Of a stretch of DNA of 64,000 nt, positions 55,082-63,633 are shown piece after piece; the stretch's first letter is position 1, and the number at the start of each line of letters is the position of its first letter. Under the pieces are notes generated by a model. The model ran no database searches. It worked only from the letters and a program-made list of their open reading frames with translations, and had not been told where the DNA came from. Origin of the DNA: Morganella psychrotolerans (GTDB lineage Bacteria; Pseudomonadota; Gammaproteobacteria; Enterobacterales; Enterobacteriaceae); contig NZ_LZEX01000012.1 of the NCBI RefSeq assembly GCF_001676055.1, positions 310,001 to 374,000 on the forward strand, given 5' to 3'. Made by a program: the position numbers and the translations under genes.

Positions 55082-55369
55082 ATGAAAAAATCAGTACTCA
55101 CTGCCGTCTTATTATCACTCTCTTTTGTGGCTGTTTCTGCGCCGTTATCACCTCTTTGTGAAGATTATCTTAAAAAATCTGATGAGTTTATCGAACAGCT
55201 TTCAAAAACGCAGGGGATGGAAGAGCATATTGAGGAAATGAAGCAAAAGTATAACGAGTCTAAAAAGGAGTTCTTTAAATTGCCGGCAGAGACACAGGAA
55301 GGCATGTGTGAGCGGGGGATTGAAGCAATGTCCCGGATAAAACAGATGATGAAAGAGCAGAGTAAATAA
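55082..55369 (+). CDS. Small secreted helical protein
   Basis: This 95-residue protein has a Sec signal peptide (about 1-20, ending VAVSA). The charged all-helical mature part (LCEDYLKKSDEFIEQLSKTQ... EMKQKYNESKKEFFKLP... MCERGIEAMSRIKQMMKEQ) has two Cys placed to bridge the two helices. It resembles DUF5339-type periplasmic proteins, but I am not certain of the family. GAAAGGATAC precedes the ATG. An open frame beginning at 54920 is only an upstream extension through the GNAT remnant and is rejected. Confidence 0.75.
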   Translation: MKKSVLTAVLLSLSFVAVSAPLSPLCEDYLKKSDEFIEQLSKTQGMEEHIEEMKQKYNESKKEFFKLPAETQEGMCERGIEAMSRIKQMMKEQSK

Positions 55370-55425
55370 AAGCGGGCTGTGTTTTCACTGCCCGCTCAAA
55401 TCCGGCATCTGTTTTGTGTTATCTG

Positions 55426-56088
55426 TCAGCGGACAGAAAACTGTTTACGGCGTTTTTCATATTTTGCCGGATTGCGGTGAAAGTGACGCCAGTGTGGTTC
55501 TTGTGCGGCGTACAACAGTTCATAATCCCCGCGGGAATCACCCCATGCGCGCAGATGATAAGCGGATAAATCGCCGTAAATCTGTTTCAGGCGGGCAATT
55601 TTCTGACCGCAGCGGCAGTTATTTCCGCTGATTTTTCCGGTCAGAATACCGTCTTTGACATCCAGCTGGGTACCAATCAGTTTGATCCCCAGACGATCAG
55701 TAAAGGGACGCAAAACCAGTTCCGGCGATGCCGAGCATAAAGTAACTTCCGCGCCGGAATCAATTTCGGCCTCAACCGCCGACAGCCCTTCCTGACGCAT
55801 CATTTTTGCCCAGTAACGTGAGCAGAATATTTTTGCTTTCTCTTCCACCCAGCGGGCTTCGACACCGGTCAGAAAGGTGGTGATCAGCACTTCTTTTAAC
55901 TCATCGCGGGTCAGTCTGCGGGAGAAACAGCGCAGAGTCGGTAAAACCAGCCGCAGCATCTTCAGGGTGAAAATACGTTTCCCGAACGCAAAGCGCAGGA
56001 AAGGGACAAAGCTGTCACTGTGGGTCAGCGTGCCGTCAAAATCAAAAACGGATAAAACCGGTTTCTCTGACGGGGAAGGTGCGTGCAT
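55426..56088 (-). CDS. HAD-superfamily (subfamily IB) phosphatase
   Basis: This 220-residue haloacid-dehalogenase phosphatase has motif I LSVFDFDGTLTHSDSF (nucleophile Asp and acid Asp), motif II TLCSASPEL, motif III Lys in SGNNCRCGQKIARLK and motif IV WGDSRGDYELL. An alpha-helical cap lies after motif I. The layout matches YfhB/PgpC (phosphatidylglycerophosphatase C) and CicA-like proteins, so a phospholipid phosphatase is possible. However, the product lacks a distinct membrane helix, and I do not assign a symbol. Confidence 0.85.
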   Translation of the reverse strand: MHAPSPSEKPVLSVFDFDGTLTHSDSFVPFLRFAFGKRIFTLKMLRLVLPTLRCFSRRLTRDELKEVLITTFLTGVEARWVEEKAKIFCSRYWAKMMRQEGLSAVEAEIDSGAEVTLCSASPELVLRPFTDRLGIKLIGTQLDVKDGILTGKISGNNCRCGQKIARLKQIYGDLSAYHLRAWGDSRGDYELLYAAQEPHWRHFHRNPAKYEKRRKQFSVR

Positions 56089-56293
56089 AACGGCTCATAC
56101 TCCGGTTAAAAAAGACATCCTGCTGAGTCTAGCACTTTTTTTTAGCGGAAAGGATAAACCTGAGCGCAGGAAGGACAGCGGAATAACATCACTTGCTGCA
56201 CTGCCATAAGTTATTTACTATCACCTGATTGATTATTATCCATTAAACTGTCTGGCTGCATCACGGGAAGCCGGCAAAGACTGAGAGTCATTC

Positions 56294-56794
56294 ATGATCG
56301 CAATCAGTGCCTGTCTGGCAGGCGAAGCTGTCCGCTATGACGGCAGCCATAAGTTGTATGCCCCGCTGAAAATGCTTCAGGAATACGGACTTGCTGTTCC
56401 TGTGTGCCCGGAAATTCTCGGCGGCCTGCCGGTTCCGCGCGCCCCGGCAGAAATTACCGGCGGAGACGGAAAGGATGTCTGGCAGGGCCGCGCCCGTGTG
56501 GTAGCTCAGGATGGTGAAGATGTGACTGACGCCTTTATGCAGGGCGCGCAGCGGGCGCTTGAATACCTGAAACAGCGGCACATCACCCATGTGATTTTAA
56601 AAGCCAACAGTCCTTCCTGCGGCAGTGGTCTTATTTACAGCGGCCGGTTTGACGGCACACTGAAAACCGGCTCTGGCGTGGCAACCGCGCTGTTTGAAGC
56701 AAACGGAATAACGGTCTGGCATGAAGAACACCCGGAACTGACTGACTGTATTGCGCAGATATTACGCGGTGCACGGGCGGAAAAGAACGAATGA
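56294..56794 (+). CDS. DUF523 protein (YbbK-like)
   Basis: This 166-residue DUF523 protein has conserved ISACLAGEAVRYDGSHK, PVCPEILGGLPVPRAPAEI and ILKANSPSCGSGLIYSGRFDGTLK. Invariant Cys residues (SACL, PVCPE, PSCG) may bind a cluster or metal. The family occurs widely as a stand-alone domain or with DUF1722; the activity is uncertain, with proposed links to nucleotide or 2-thiouracil metabolism. It overlaps the next gene by four bases (ATGA), so the two are co-translated. Confidence 0.88.
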   Translation: MIAISACLAGEAVRYDGSHKLYAPLKMLQEYGLAVPVCPEILGGLPVPRAPAEITGGDGKDVWQGRARVVAQDGEDVTDAFMQGAQRALEYLKQRHITHVILKANSPSCGSGLIYSGRFDGTLKTGSGVATALFEANGITVWHEEHPELTDCIAQILRGARAEKNE

Positions 56795-57147
56795 TAAATC
56801 TGATACCTGCATCTGTTCTTATTCATGTGCCGGATGTTCCTGCCGGGCTTGCGTGGTATCAACGGGCATTTCCGCACGCGGTGGCGCAATATCTGCCTGA
56901 GTTTGATTTCACATTGCTCCGTCTTCCGGGGTTTACCATCGAAATAGTTCAGGCAGATGAAAAAGTCGGTGCAGGAAAGCGGGGAAGTGTTCTGTACTGG
57001 CAGACAGATAGCCTGGCACAGGCTATTACGCATTTTGAATCATTAGGTGCGCGGTTATATCGCGGGCCGATGCAGATTGAAGGCGGGTTGCGGATATGTC
57101 AGGTTGAAGATCCCTTCCGGAATCTGATAGGGTTAAAGGGTTGTTAA
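56791..57147 (+). CDS. Glyoxalase/VOC-domain protein
   Basis: This 118-residue VOC-fold protein begins LIPASVLIHVPDVPAGLAWYQRAFPHAVAQ (in part), a typical first beta-alpha unit. It closes with ICQVEDPFRNLIGLKGC, the canonical DPxGNxxGL-like end. One half-module alone is present, so it would dimerise. Metal ligands are not clearly defined. It is translationally coupled to the DUF523 gene; a shared role is likely but unknown. Confidence 0.85.
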   Translation: MINLIPASVLIHVPDVPAGLAWYQRAFPHAVAQYLPEFDFTLLRLPGFTIEIVQADEKVGAGKRGSVLYWQTDSLAQAITHFESLGARLYRGPMQIEGGLRICQVEDPFRNLIGLKGC

Positions 57148-57165
57148 TATAAAAAGGGTCTGATT

Positions 57166-57903
57166 ATGTATCCGGTTGATTTACATGCACACACCGTTGC
57201 CAGCACGCATGCGTACAGTACCGTCAGCGACTATTTTGCGCAGGCGGCGGAAAAAGGGATGAAACTGTTCGCAATAACCGATCACGGACCGGACATGGCA
57301 GATGCACCTCATCCGTGGCATTTTTCTAATATGCCGGTTCTGCCGAGGATGATTAACGGCGCCGGGTTGCTGTACGGCATTGAAGCGAATATTAAAAACC
57401 AGGCCGGCGAAACAGATTGCACGGATAAAATGGCAAAACAGCTCGATATCATCCTGGCGGGTTTTCATGAGCCGGTTCTGCAACCTCAGGGGCAGGCGGA
57501 GAATACGCAGGCGATGATAGCCACTATCCGCAGCGGCAAGGTGCAGATTATCACTCATCCGGGCAACCCTAAGTATCCGGTTGATATTCAGGCGATGGTT
57601 CAGGCGGCAAGAGAGTGCAATGTGGCGCTGGAGATGAATAACTCATCATTTCTGCACTCACGCACAGGCAGTGAAAAACAGTGTCGCGCAATAGCAGAAG
57701 CTGTACGTGATAGTGGCGGCTGGGTTTCTCTTGGTTCTGATTCCCACTATGCAGGCTATCTGGGGAATTTTGACCGCGTGCTTGCCATGCTTCGTGAAAT
57801 TGAATTCCCTGAAGCGCAGATCCTGAATGTCACCCCGCGCCGGGTGCTGGATTTCCTTGAATCCCATGGGCGCAAACCCATTCCTGAATTCGCCGGGCTG
57901 TAA
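57166..57903 (+). CDS. ycdX: PHP-domain phosphatase YcdX
   Basis: This 245-residue PHP-family trinuclear-zinc phosphoesterase is homologous to E. coli YcdX, which is linked to swarming motility. Zinc-ligand motifs are [15 protein letters not shown] at the N-terminus, [12 protein letters not shown], the H in [25 protein letters not shown] and [10 protein letters not shown]. The length equals that of E. coli YcdX. It follows the VOC gene by 18 bases and is probably the third gene of the same unit, closed by the terminator at 57910. Confidence 0.93.
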   Translation: MYPVDLHAHTVASTHAYSTVSDYFAQAAEKGMKLFAITDHGPDMADAPHPWHFSNMPVLPRMINGAGLLYGIEANIKNQAGETDCTDKMAKQLDIILAGFHEPVLQPQGQAENTQAMIATIRSGKVQIITHPGNPKYPVDIQAMVQAARECNVALEMNNSSFLHSRTGSEKQCRAIAEAVRDSGGWVSLGSDSHYAGYLGNFDRVLAMLREIEFPEAQILNVTPRRVLDFLESHGRKPIPEFAGL

Positions 57904-57909
57904 GAAAAA

Positions 57910-57931
57910 GCCCCGCAACGTGATGCGGGGC
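57910..57931. terminator. Bidirectional terminator between ycdX and the creatininase gene
   Basis: GCCCCGCA / TGCGGGGC stem with a six-base loop, between convergent stops, with A5 on the left acting as T tail for the minus strand. Confidence 0.88.
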
Positions 57932-57938
57932 ATAAATC

Positions 57939-58718
57939 TTATTTTGTACGCAGATCGTAATTCCAGTTGGTTTTTTCCAGTGCCTCAATGCTTTCCACCA
58001 CCAGATCGGTCAGGGCATCCAGCATTTTTTCGCCTTTTTCAATACTGGCGTAAGTCGGGTCGCCGGTGGCACCGGTTACAGATACTTCGGTGATATCCCA
58101 CATGATCTGGACATTATCACCATGACGGATACTGTCTTCCGGCATCTGGCGCACGGCTTTGCTTAAATCACATAAGTCCGGGCAGACGGCTGCGGTAATT
58201 GATGATTCACCTTCTCCGCCATGACCCAGACCGTTCCATTCACGGAAGAAATGATCTCCGAGACGGCTGCCGACCACCGACCACCACGCCGGCAGGAAAG
58301 CGAATACCACATCTTTATGACGCGCTTTGACATTGCGCTGTGCGATATCCAGAGACGGAATATTTCCGTCATGACCATTGAAGACAAAAATATGTTTGAT
58401 GCCGTACTGAATCAGGCTTTCGAACATATCTTCCGCAATCGCAATCACGGTTTCAAAGCGGATATTAATCGCCATCGGCGTACCGTTGTAGTGTGCCGAT
58501 GTTCCGAAAGGCATGCCCGGCACCACAATAGTGCGCGACAATCGCTGTGCCGCGCGTTTTGCAACCGCCTCCGGCACAAACAGATCCGGACCGAGGGGCA
58601 GATGAGGACCGTGGCTTTCACAACTGCCGAAAACAGTAATGGCGCTGTCAATTTGTCCGTTATCGAACAATGTTTTCAGCTCTTCAGTATTGAACTCATT
58701 TAAAACAACTTTTTTCAT
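57939..58718 (-). CDS. Creatininase-family amidohydrolase
   Basis: This 259-residue metal-dependent amidase resembles creatinine amidohydrolase and is related to enzymes opening cyclic amides. Metal ligands are seen in GSCESHGPHLPLGPD (Glu34, His36, Asp45), FNGHDGN (His116) and HGGEGESS (Glu). The family also includes mycofactocin MftE and riboflavin pathway ArfB, so creatinine is not proven as substrate. Its ATG overlaps the restored stop of the upstream permease gene (ATGA). The permease therefore likely imports the substrate, a cyclic amide or nucleobase-like compound. Confidence 0.88.
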   Translation of the reverse strand: MKKVVLNEFNTEELKTLFDNGQIDSAITVFGSCESHGPHLPLGPDLFVPEAVAKRAAQRLSRTIVVPGMPFGTSAHYNGTPMAINIRFETVIAIAEDMFESLIQYGIKHIFVFNGHDGNIPSLDIAQRNVKARHKDVVFAFLPAWWSVVGSRLGDHFFREWNGLGHGGEGESSITAAVCPDLCDLSKAVRQMPEDSIRHGDNVQIMWDITEVSVTGATGDPTYASIEKGEKMLDALTDLVVESIEALEKTNWNYDLRTK

Positions 58719-58773
58719 GATGATCTCCCTGCTGCCGGTGATGCAGCTTTTGCCGCCAGTAACGGATGCAGAA

Positions 58774-60123
58774 TCAGATAAAGGATGATAGTAAACACCA
58801 GGCTAACAAGCCGGTCGGCCAGTCAGACAGAATATTATTCATTGCCATAATCAGCCCTGAAGCCATCCCCGCCAGGGCGCTTATTACGCCTGCGTAATTG
58901 CATTTCGGCTGACTGTTAATCAGGCTGATATCATATTTACATTTGCGGGTGACATAATAATCAGCCAGCAAAGGACCGGCGAGCGGCGGCGCCATAATGC
59001 CGAGATAATTAATAAAATCAGCAAAGAATATCTGGTAAAAGCCAATAGCGCCCAATACGGTGCCGAGGATCCCGGTAGACAGAATCAGAATGCTTTTATT
59101 GACTTTTATACCCGCGGAATCCAGTACCGGGCCGGTGTACAGTGAGTTACAGTACAGCTCTGCGTCGTTGGTGGTCCACAGAGACAGTGTCCAGGTGACA
59201 ACGCCGAGCAGCGCCAGCAGGAAACTTTTTTCAATCATCCAGGTAACATAGTTCGGCATTCCGACAGTCATAGTGCCGATATACCCGACGATATTGAGCA
59301 GCGGATTGGTAAAAATAAAGCAGGCCGCCGATCCCCAGAAAACCGCAGAAATACTTTTATTAAACCGGAACAGATCCACACCCATTACGGCACCGGCAAT
59401 CCAGCTGCCGACAACCATGGTGATCGCCGTTGACAGCATCAGCCCTTCATTGCGGTTTGAATTTTCAATAAAGACAGATAACCCGCCGCCCTCCTGTAAC
59501 ATCGCATAGCCGGTGACCACAGCAATAATCATAATGATCGGCGAAACAGGAATGGCGATAATTTCCAGCCCTTTCATACCGTGAAGTGAGGTGTAAGTGA
59601 ATAGTAATCCGGCGACCACACAGGAGATAAAAATTTCCAGTGTGATAGGTGCGCCGTTATACCCGTGTGCGCCCGGATCAAAGACAATTATCCCGCTGGG
59701 ATTGCCCAGAAACGATCCCCAGATATCACCGACCATGCCGGTGATCGCGGCAAACCAGCCGAGTGTCAGCAGCCCCATCGCGATCATCGGCAGATTAGAG
59801 CCGAGATAACCGTATGAAAAACGGCTGAGAAGCGCCAGGCTCAGACCGGTACGCTGCGCCATAATGCCGAGCAGTGAGGTGAGAATAAATAATAATCCCA
59901 TGCCGATAGCGATCGCCAGCAGCGCCATCGGAAATGACATCCCCGGTCCGCCGTTGGCACCCGCCAGTGCGCCGCCGATAAAAAGCCCGGTGGCGACATA
60001 ACCAAACCCTATCCACACGAGGATCTGTTTCCAGGTCTCCCGGCGGTGAGTCATGGGTATGGGGGTAAACATAAAATCACTGTCATGCGTTTGCGGCGCA
60101 TGTGAGGTGTCTTGTTTGCTCAT
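58774..60123 (-). CDS. NCS1-family nucleobase permease (CodB-like), 3' end frameshifted
   Basis: This cytosine/purine-type permease has ~12 membrane helices. NCS1 marks are the N-terminal RRETWKQILVWIGFGYVATGLF, LSRFSYGYLGSNLPMIAMG, GVDLFRFNKSI and DYYVTRKCKYD. The start at 60123 (MSKQDT) has AAGGAA upstream. The annotated frame ends abnormally at 58774 (SDWPTGLLAWCLLSSFI). In the neighbouring frame LVSLVFTIILYLILHPLLAAKAASPAAG continues to TGA 58715, which overlaps the creatininase ATG. A one-base deletion near 58818-58823 explains this. The true gene is probably 58715-60123, about 470 residues, coupled to the creatininase. Confidence 0.88.
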   Translation of the reverse strand: MSKQDTSHAPQTHDSDFMFTPIPMTHRRETWKQILVWIGFGYVATGLFIGGALAGANGGPGMSFPMALLAIAIGMGLLFILTSLLGIMAQRTGLSLALLSRFSYGYLGSNLPMIAMGLLTLGWFAAITGMVGDIWGSFLGNPSGIIVFDPGAHGYNGAPITLEIFISCVVAGLLFTYTSLHGMKGLEIIAIPVSPIIMIIAVVTGYAMLQEGGGLSVFIENSNRNEGLMLSTAITMVVGSWIAGAVMGVDLFRFNKSISAVFWGSAACFIFTNPLLNIVGYIGTMTVGMPNYVTWMIEKSFLLALLGVVTWTLSLWTTNDAELYCNSLYTGPVLDSAGIKVNKSILILSTGILGTVLGAIGFYQIFFADFINYLGIMAPPLAGPLLADYYVTRKCKYDISLINSQPKCNYAGVISALAGMASGLIMAMNNILSDWPTGLLAWCLLSSFI

Positions 60124-60359
60124 TGTGTTTTTCCTTATCCCGTGTTGTGTTGGCATGTTGCCGGTAAAAGTACGGCTGAAATAAAAAAAATGTTGTGTTG
60201 TTGTTATGTTTTATTATTAGCTCAATAAAGTATTCATTAGCAACTAAATTAATGAAAAATAAAGGAAAAGGAAATTTAATGTAACGGACGGGTAGTCGGG
60301 GAAAGTGACAATATGAGTGAAAAAAAAGAGGTGCAGGGAAGAAAGTGGCGTAGAAACCG

Positions 60360-60381
60360 CTGCCGTCAGAGTTGACGGCAG
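60360..60381 (-). terminator. Terminator of the DUF2145 operon
   Basis: CTGCCGTCA / TGACGGCAG hairpin about 30 bases beyond the DUF2145 stop. The intergenic stretch 60124-60359 holds the permease promoter; nothing else recognised. Confidence 0.6.
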
Positions 60382-60411
60382 CAGGATATAAAACAGCAGC
60401 AGGCGGCATTG

Positions 60412-61224
60412 TTACTCAGGTAACGGTCTCAGGCAGACGGCAGACCCGAAATTACCGTGGTTACATTCGACCCGGAATTTCCCGTAGCGGCTGAGAAACC
60501 CCAGCAGGCTGTCGCCGGAATTAAAGGTGATAATACCGGTCACCGGCTGGCCGTCTGTTGACACATGAGGCATAACGCTATCTGCCAGTGCCCGTTTGAC
60601 CAGTCCGGCCTCTGCGGAGGAGCCGATATAAAATTCCGATTTCAGCCAGGTCACACCGGCGGGTACAGAATCAACACCCGCAGAGCGCGCAGCGGCAAAC
60701 ACCATCAGTATCCAGCCGTTGGAGTTCTGGCTGTCTGTTGCAAACGGATGTGCCAGCATATTGTAATCAGGATTATGAAGTGCTTTACGCAGCGCCGGGT
60801 CACGAAGAACTCTCAGCAACTGCGACTGTAAGGCGGGTGGAAAATGCAGGGTGGCGATGGTATTTCCGGCAAGGTCGTCATCGATAAACTGATACAAACC
60901 CTGGATCCACAGTTCAGATTTTGCTGTCCCGCAGGTATTAAGATTATGGTATACCCGCCAGGTTCCGTTTCGTTCTCTGACCGCATATCCGGCATGGGAA
61001 AATGTCAGTCCGTATTCACTGAGCGCTTGTCCCTGGCGCACCAGCAGAACAACTCTGTCGCCCTGTTGCTCCAGCCAGTCATGCAGAACCTTTGCCTGAC
61101 TGGTACGCAGTGCAGCTTCCTGCGGGGTCGGCGGGGTTTTATCCGTACAGTTCTGACTGCCGCTGACTGCCGGGCCGGATATAATGAGCAGGACGGTCAG
61201 GAGCATTGATTTCAGCAGGCGCAT
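60412..61224 (-). CDS. DUF2145 family secreted protein
   Basis: This 270-residue protein has a signal peptide (about 1-20, ending AVSGS) and the DUF2145 pattern. SHAGYAVRERNGTWRVYHNLNTCG and NCHGNFGSAVCLRPLP-like VECNHGNFGSAV are the core blocks. The Cys and His residues suggest a papain/NlpC-like fold, with His in FSHAGYA, but no activity is known. It starts one base after the restored stop of the upstream gene (AGGAGAAAATGCC-TAA), so it is the last gene of a three-gene operon. Confidence 0.85.
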   Translation of the reverse strand: MRLLKSMLLTVLLIISGPAVSGSQNCTDKTPPTPQEAALRTSQAKVLHDWLEQQGDRVVLLVRQGQALSEYGLTFSHAGYAVRERNGTWRVYHNLNTCGTAKSELWIQGLYQFIDDDLAGNTIATLHFPPALQSQLLRVLRDPALRKALHNPDYNMLAHPFATDSQNSNGWILMVFAAARSAGVDSVPAGVTWLKSEFYIGSSAEAGLVKRALADSVMPHVSTDGQPVTGIITFNSGDSLLGFLSRYGKFRVECNHGNFGSAVCLRPLPE

Positions 61225-61225
61225 A

Positions 61226-61667
61226 TTATGGCATTTTCTCCTGATGGGTTAATTCACGATCGTCTTGTGTCACCATATGGGAAATGACTTTTCCGTCTTT
61301 TTTCAGATATGCACCGGCACCTTTTTCTGCAGGCTCAATAGTCAGTTTATCACCGGGTTTTACCGGGATTTTTTCCAGTTTTTCGGTTGCGACCAACAGA
61401 GTGACATCTTCTTTTTTCGTTGTTTTACCAGTAATAGTTGTTACTTTTTCTTTTTTTATTATTTTCTACTGATTCAGCAATCAACTGAGCAGGCAAAATA
61501 ACAGGGGATAAAATAGCACCGCTTATCATTACAGAACTGTAGACACTACCGGCGCTGCTGATTACGGCTGTTGATAAATAAGGATTCTCCGGTAATTTAC
61601 CCGCATAGGAGGGGACAGCTACCAAAGAGGCAGCACACACCATTGCCGGAAAAATAAACTTGTTCAT
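61226..61667 (-). pseudogene. Small secreted protein, frameshifted at an A7 run
   Basis: The annotated frame (61667-61425) encodes a signal peptide (ending VPSYA), then GKLPENPYLSTAVISSAGSVYSSVMISGAILSPVI (in part), and stops after NNKKRKSNNYYW. Shifting by one base at the seven-A run (coding strand, 61451-61457) gives KKEKVTTITGKTTKKEDVTLLVATEKLEKIPVKPGDKLTIEPAEKG and so on, ending HQEKMP at 61226. The full protein would be ~146 residues. It resembles STM0539-family small exported proteins, which is recall rather than proof. Both flanking genes are its operon partners. Confidence 0.75.
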
Positions 61668-61707
61668 GCTGTTTCCTTATTAATGAATAAATGTTTTTTT
61701 CACGCGA

Positions 61708-62202
61708 TCAGAGACCCGGAAATAGGATAGCCAAATCATCGCATAAAAGAGAGATTTTATCAGCGGTAAGGTTGTGAGGAGCCCGGCAGAAGAGGGGATA
61801 AAACCGATAATACTGGCAAAAATGAGTGCTTCGGCACTTATGTACAACAATATGAACCCGGTAAAAACGCGGGGCAGCAGGCGGGAGCGCTTTAAAAAAA
61901 AAGGTCAGTGTGATGATGGCACCGGCGATATAAAGAATATCGGTTATTGCCATAATATGCAGAGTGGGCATCATATTGCGGGGAAGGGCATAGCCGTCAT
62001 TCAGCACAGTATAATAATCGAGCAGGGAGTAGATCCCTGAAACAATAAAAAGAAACAAGCTGATTAACGGCAACCAAAGCCACCCGTCTATCCGGGAATA
62101 GAGTTTTTCAGTACATTCGCTGCAGTAATCTGTATGCGGTGCAATCTCTTCTTTATGACACTCAATACACATCCAGCGCGTTTCTATGACAGGTGCTTCC
62201 AT
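61708..62202 (-). CDS. DUF2569-like membrane protein, frameshifted in its C-terminus
   Basis: The N-terminus has a zinc-ribbon-like CIECHKEEIAPHTDYCSECTEKL followed by two or three membrane helices (LWLPLISLFLFIVSGIY, ILYIAGAIITLTFFF). The frame then turns into non-hydrophobic sequence to 61708. In the next frame a normal membrane helical tail RSRLLPRVFTGFILLYISAEALIFASIIGFIPSSAGLLTTLPLIKSLFYAMIWLSYF (in part) continues to TAA 61680. The run of nine T on the coding strand (61894-61902) should be eight. An intact protein of about 174 residues is the likely native form. It opens the operon with the 61226 and 60412 genes. Confidence 0.78.
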   Translation of the reverse strand: MEAPVIETRWMCIECHKEEIAPHTDYCSECTEKLYSRIDGWLWLPLISLFLFIVSGIYSLLDYYTVLNDGYALPRNMMPTLHIMAITDILYIAGAIITLTFFFKALPPAAPRFYRVHIVVHKCRSTHFCQYYRFYPLFCRAPHNLTADKISLLCDDLAILFPGL

Positions 62203-62224
62203 TTTATTTTCCCGGAAATAAGGA

Positions 62225-62728
62225 TTATCTTGCCTGATTACTTATCCGGCTCATGATAATCGCATCCACATAACGACCATCGCGGAACGCATAATCGCGG
62301 GCAATACCTTCACGCTGAAAACCGAATTTTTCATACAGCGCCATGCCATCCGGATTATTAGCAAAAACTTCCAATTCAATCCGGCGGATATCGAGCCAGT
62401 TATCGCAATAATCAATCATTGCCTGCATCAGTGTACTGCCTATTCCCTGACCACGGTAACTTTTATCAACAGTAATACCAAAACTGACCACATGGCGGCG
62501 GCGGGGGTTACTGTTTTGATTAATACCCAGCAATCCCACAACAACACCTTCAACAACGGCAACCAGGCGTGTGGATAATGCTTCATTCTGACTCAGGCGC
62601 TGCTCCCAGAATTTACGGGATGAGTAGGGCATCTGAAGCGTATTGGCATAAGAATTAAAATCTTTATGCATTTCGTATAATGCGGCTGCATCTGTTGGTT
62701 CGGCTAATCGTATTGTAATCTGGCGCAT
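62225..62728 (-). CDS. aaaT: GNAT N-acetyltransferase (AaaT/YhhY-like)
   Basis: This 167-residue GNAT enzyme is close to E. coli YhhY (AaaT), which acetylates amino acids such as phenylalanine and methionine. Shared blocks are YANTLQMPYSSRKFWEQRL, VSFGITVDKSYRGQGIGSTLM (acetyl-CoA loop Q/RGxGxG/A) and CDNWLDIRRIELEVFANNP, then ALYEKFGFQREGIARDYAFRDGRYVDAIIMSR (in part). The start is MRQITIRLAEP with GGACGATAACA upstream. It is monocistronic and has a 330-base gap to the next gene. Substrate assignment is inference. Confidence 0.85.
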   Translation of the reverse strand: MRQITIRLAEPTDAAALYEMHKDFNSYANTLQMPYSSRKFWEQRLSQNEALSTRLVAVVEGVVVGLLGINQNSNPRRRHVVSFGITVDKSYRGQGIGSTLMQAMIDYCDNWLDIRRIELEVFANNPDGMALYEKFGFQREGIARDYAFRDGRYVDAIIMSRISNQAR

Positions 62729-63060
62729 TGTTATCGTCCTTTACTATATGCGTTTACTGCATGTGCTTACACATGCGCTATTTTTTTATTAATCTCACTA
62801 TTATGCTGTTTCTGTCAATGGGATGGCTGCCTGCCTGCGGTTTTTAAAAAAAAAACACACTGATATTTCTTCCTGTAAATGTATTTATTACGGGACATAC
62901 TTGCTGATAATGAAAAAGTGCAGAAGGTAGCGTGGCGTAACACACTGACAAACGCAGGAAAAGACATGCCGGACGATAATATAAAAATAATTAAAAAATT
63001 CATGATGAATACCCCGGAAACCATTACACTGACGTTTTCCCGGCTCAGGGGAGTACCACT
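62729..63060. other. Intergenic region with no gene recognised
   Basis: The 332 bases before the histidine phosphatase contain runs of A and T. A short open frame (62879-63232) overlaps the next gene in another phase; it has no ribosome site and is rejected. It holds divergent promoters only. Confidence 0.5.
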
Positions 63061-63633
63061 ATGCGTTTGCGCGTTATCGCATCAGCATTACTATTATTGG
63101 GTATCAGTCAGATGGCATATTCAGCACAAACTCTGGTTTTTTTGCGGCACGGGGAAAAGCCGGATAATGACAGCGGTCAATTATCCGTCAAAGGACAGAA
63201 CCGGGCACTGGCATTGCCGGATATTTTACTGAGCCGTTACGGACAGCCGGACGCACTGTATGCCGCAGCACCAAAACAGAGCAAGCTGGGTAATTCACTG
63301 CGCTCACTTCAGACAATAAGCCCTGTGGCTATCCGGGTATCACTGCCGGTACATCTGGAGTTTCATGCCAAAGAAACAAAAGAGCTGCGTGATGCGTTAC
63401 TGGATAAGCAGCATCATAACCAGGTGATTTTTATTGTCTGGGAGCATGATAATCTCGTTAAAGTCGTAAAAGATATAATGAAACGGACAGGAGGCGACCT
63501 TGATATTGTTCCTGTGTGGCCGCGTGATGATTTTGACTCCCTCTGGGTACTGAATATTGAACACAAAAAAGAAAAAACAACCGTCACCTTTACGCAAGAG
63601 AGTCAGGGACTAAATCATCTTAGCGGAAAGTAA
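63061..63633 (+). CDS. Secreted histidine-phosphatase-family protein
   Basis: This 190-residue branch of the histidine phosphatase superfamily has a signal peptide (about 1-22, ending MAYSA). The catalytic motif is LVFLRHGEKPDNDSGQLSVKG (RHG at residues 29-31), followed by a late acidic/His element, IVWEHDNLVKVVKDI. The shape is that of Ais/phytase-related envelope phosphatases, and the periplasm is the expected site. The start has GGGGAGTACCACT before the ATG. Neighbours give no pathway. Confidence 0.85.
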   Translation: MRLRVIASALLLLGISQMAYSAQTLVFLRHGEKPDNDSGQLSVKGQNRALALPDILLSRYGQPDALYAAAPKQSKLGNSLRSLQTISPVAIRVSLPVHLEFHAKETKELRDALLDKQHHNQVIFIVWEHDNLVKVVKDIMKRTGGDLDIVPVWPRDDFDSLWVLNIEHKKEKTTVTFTQESQGLNHLSGK

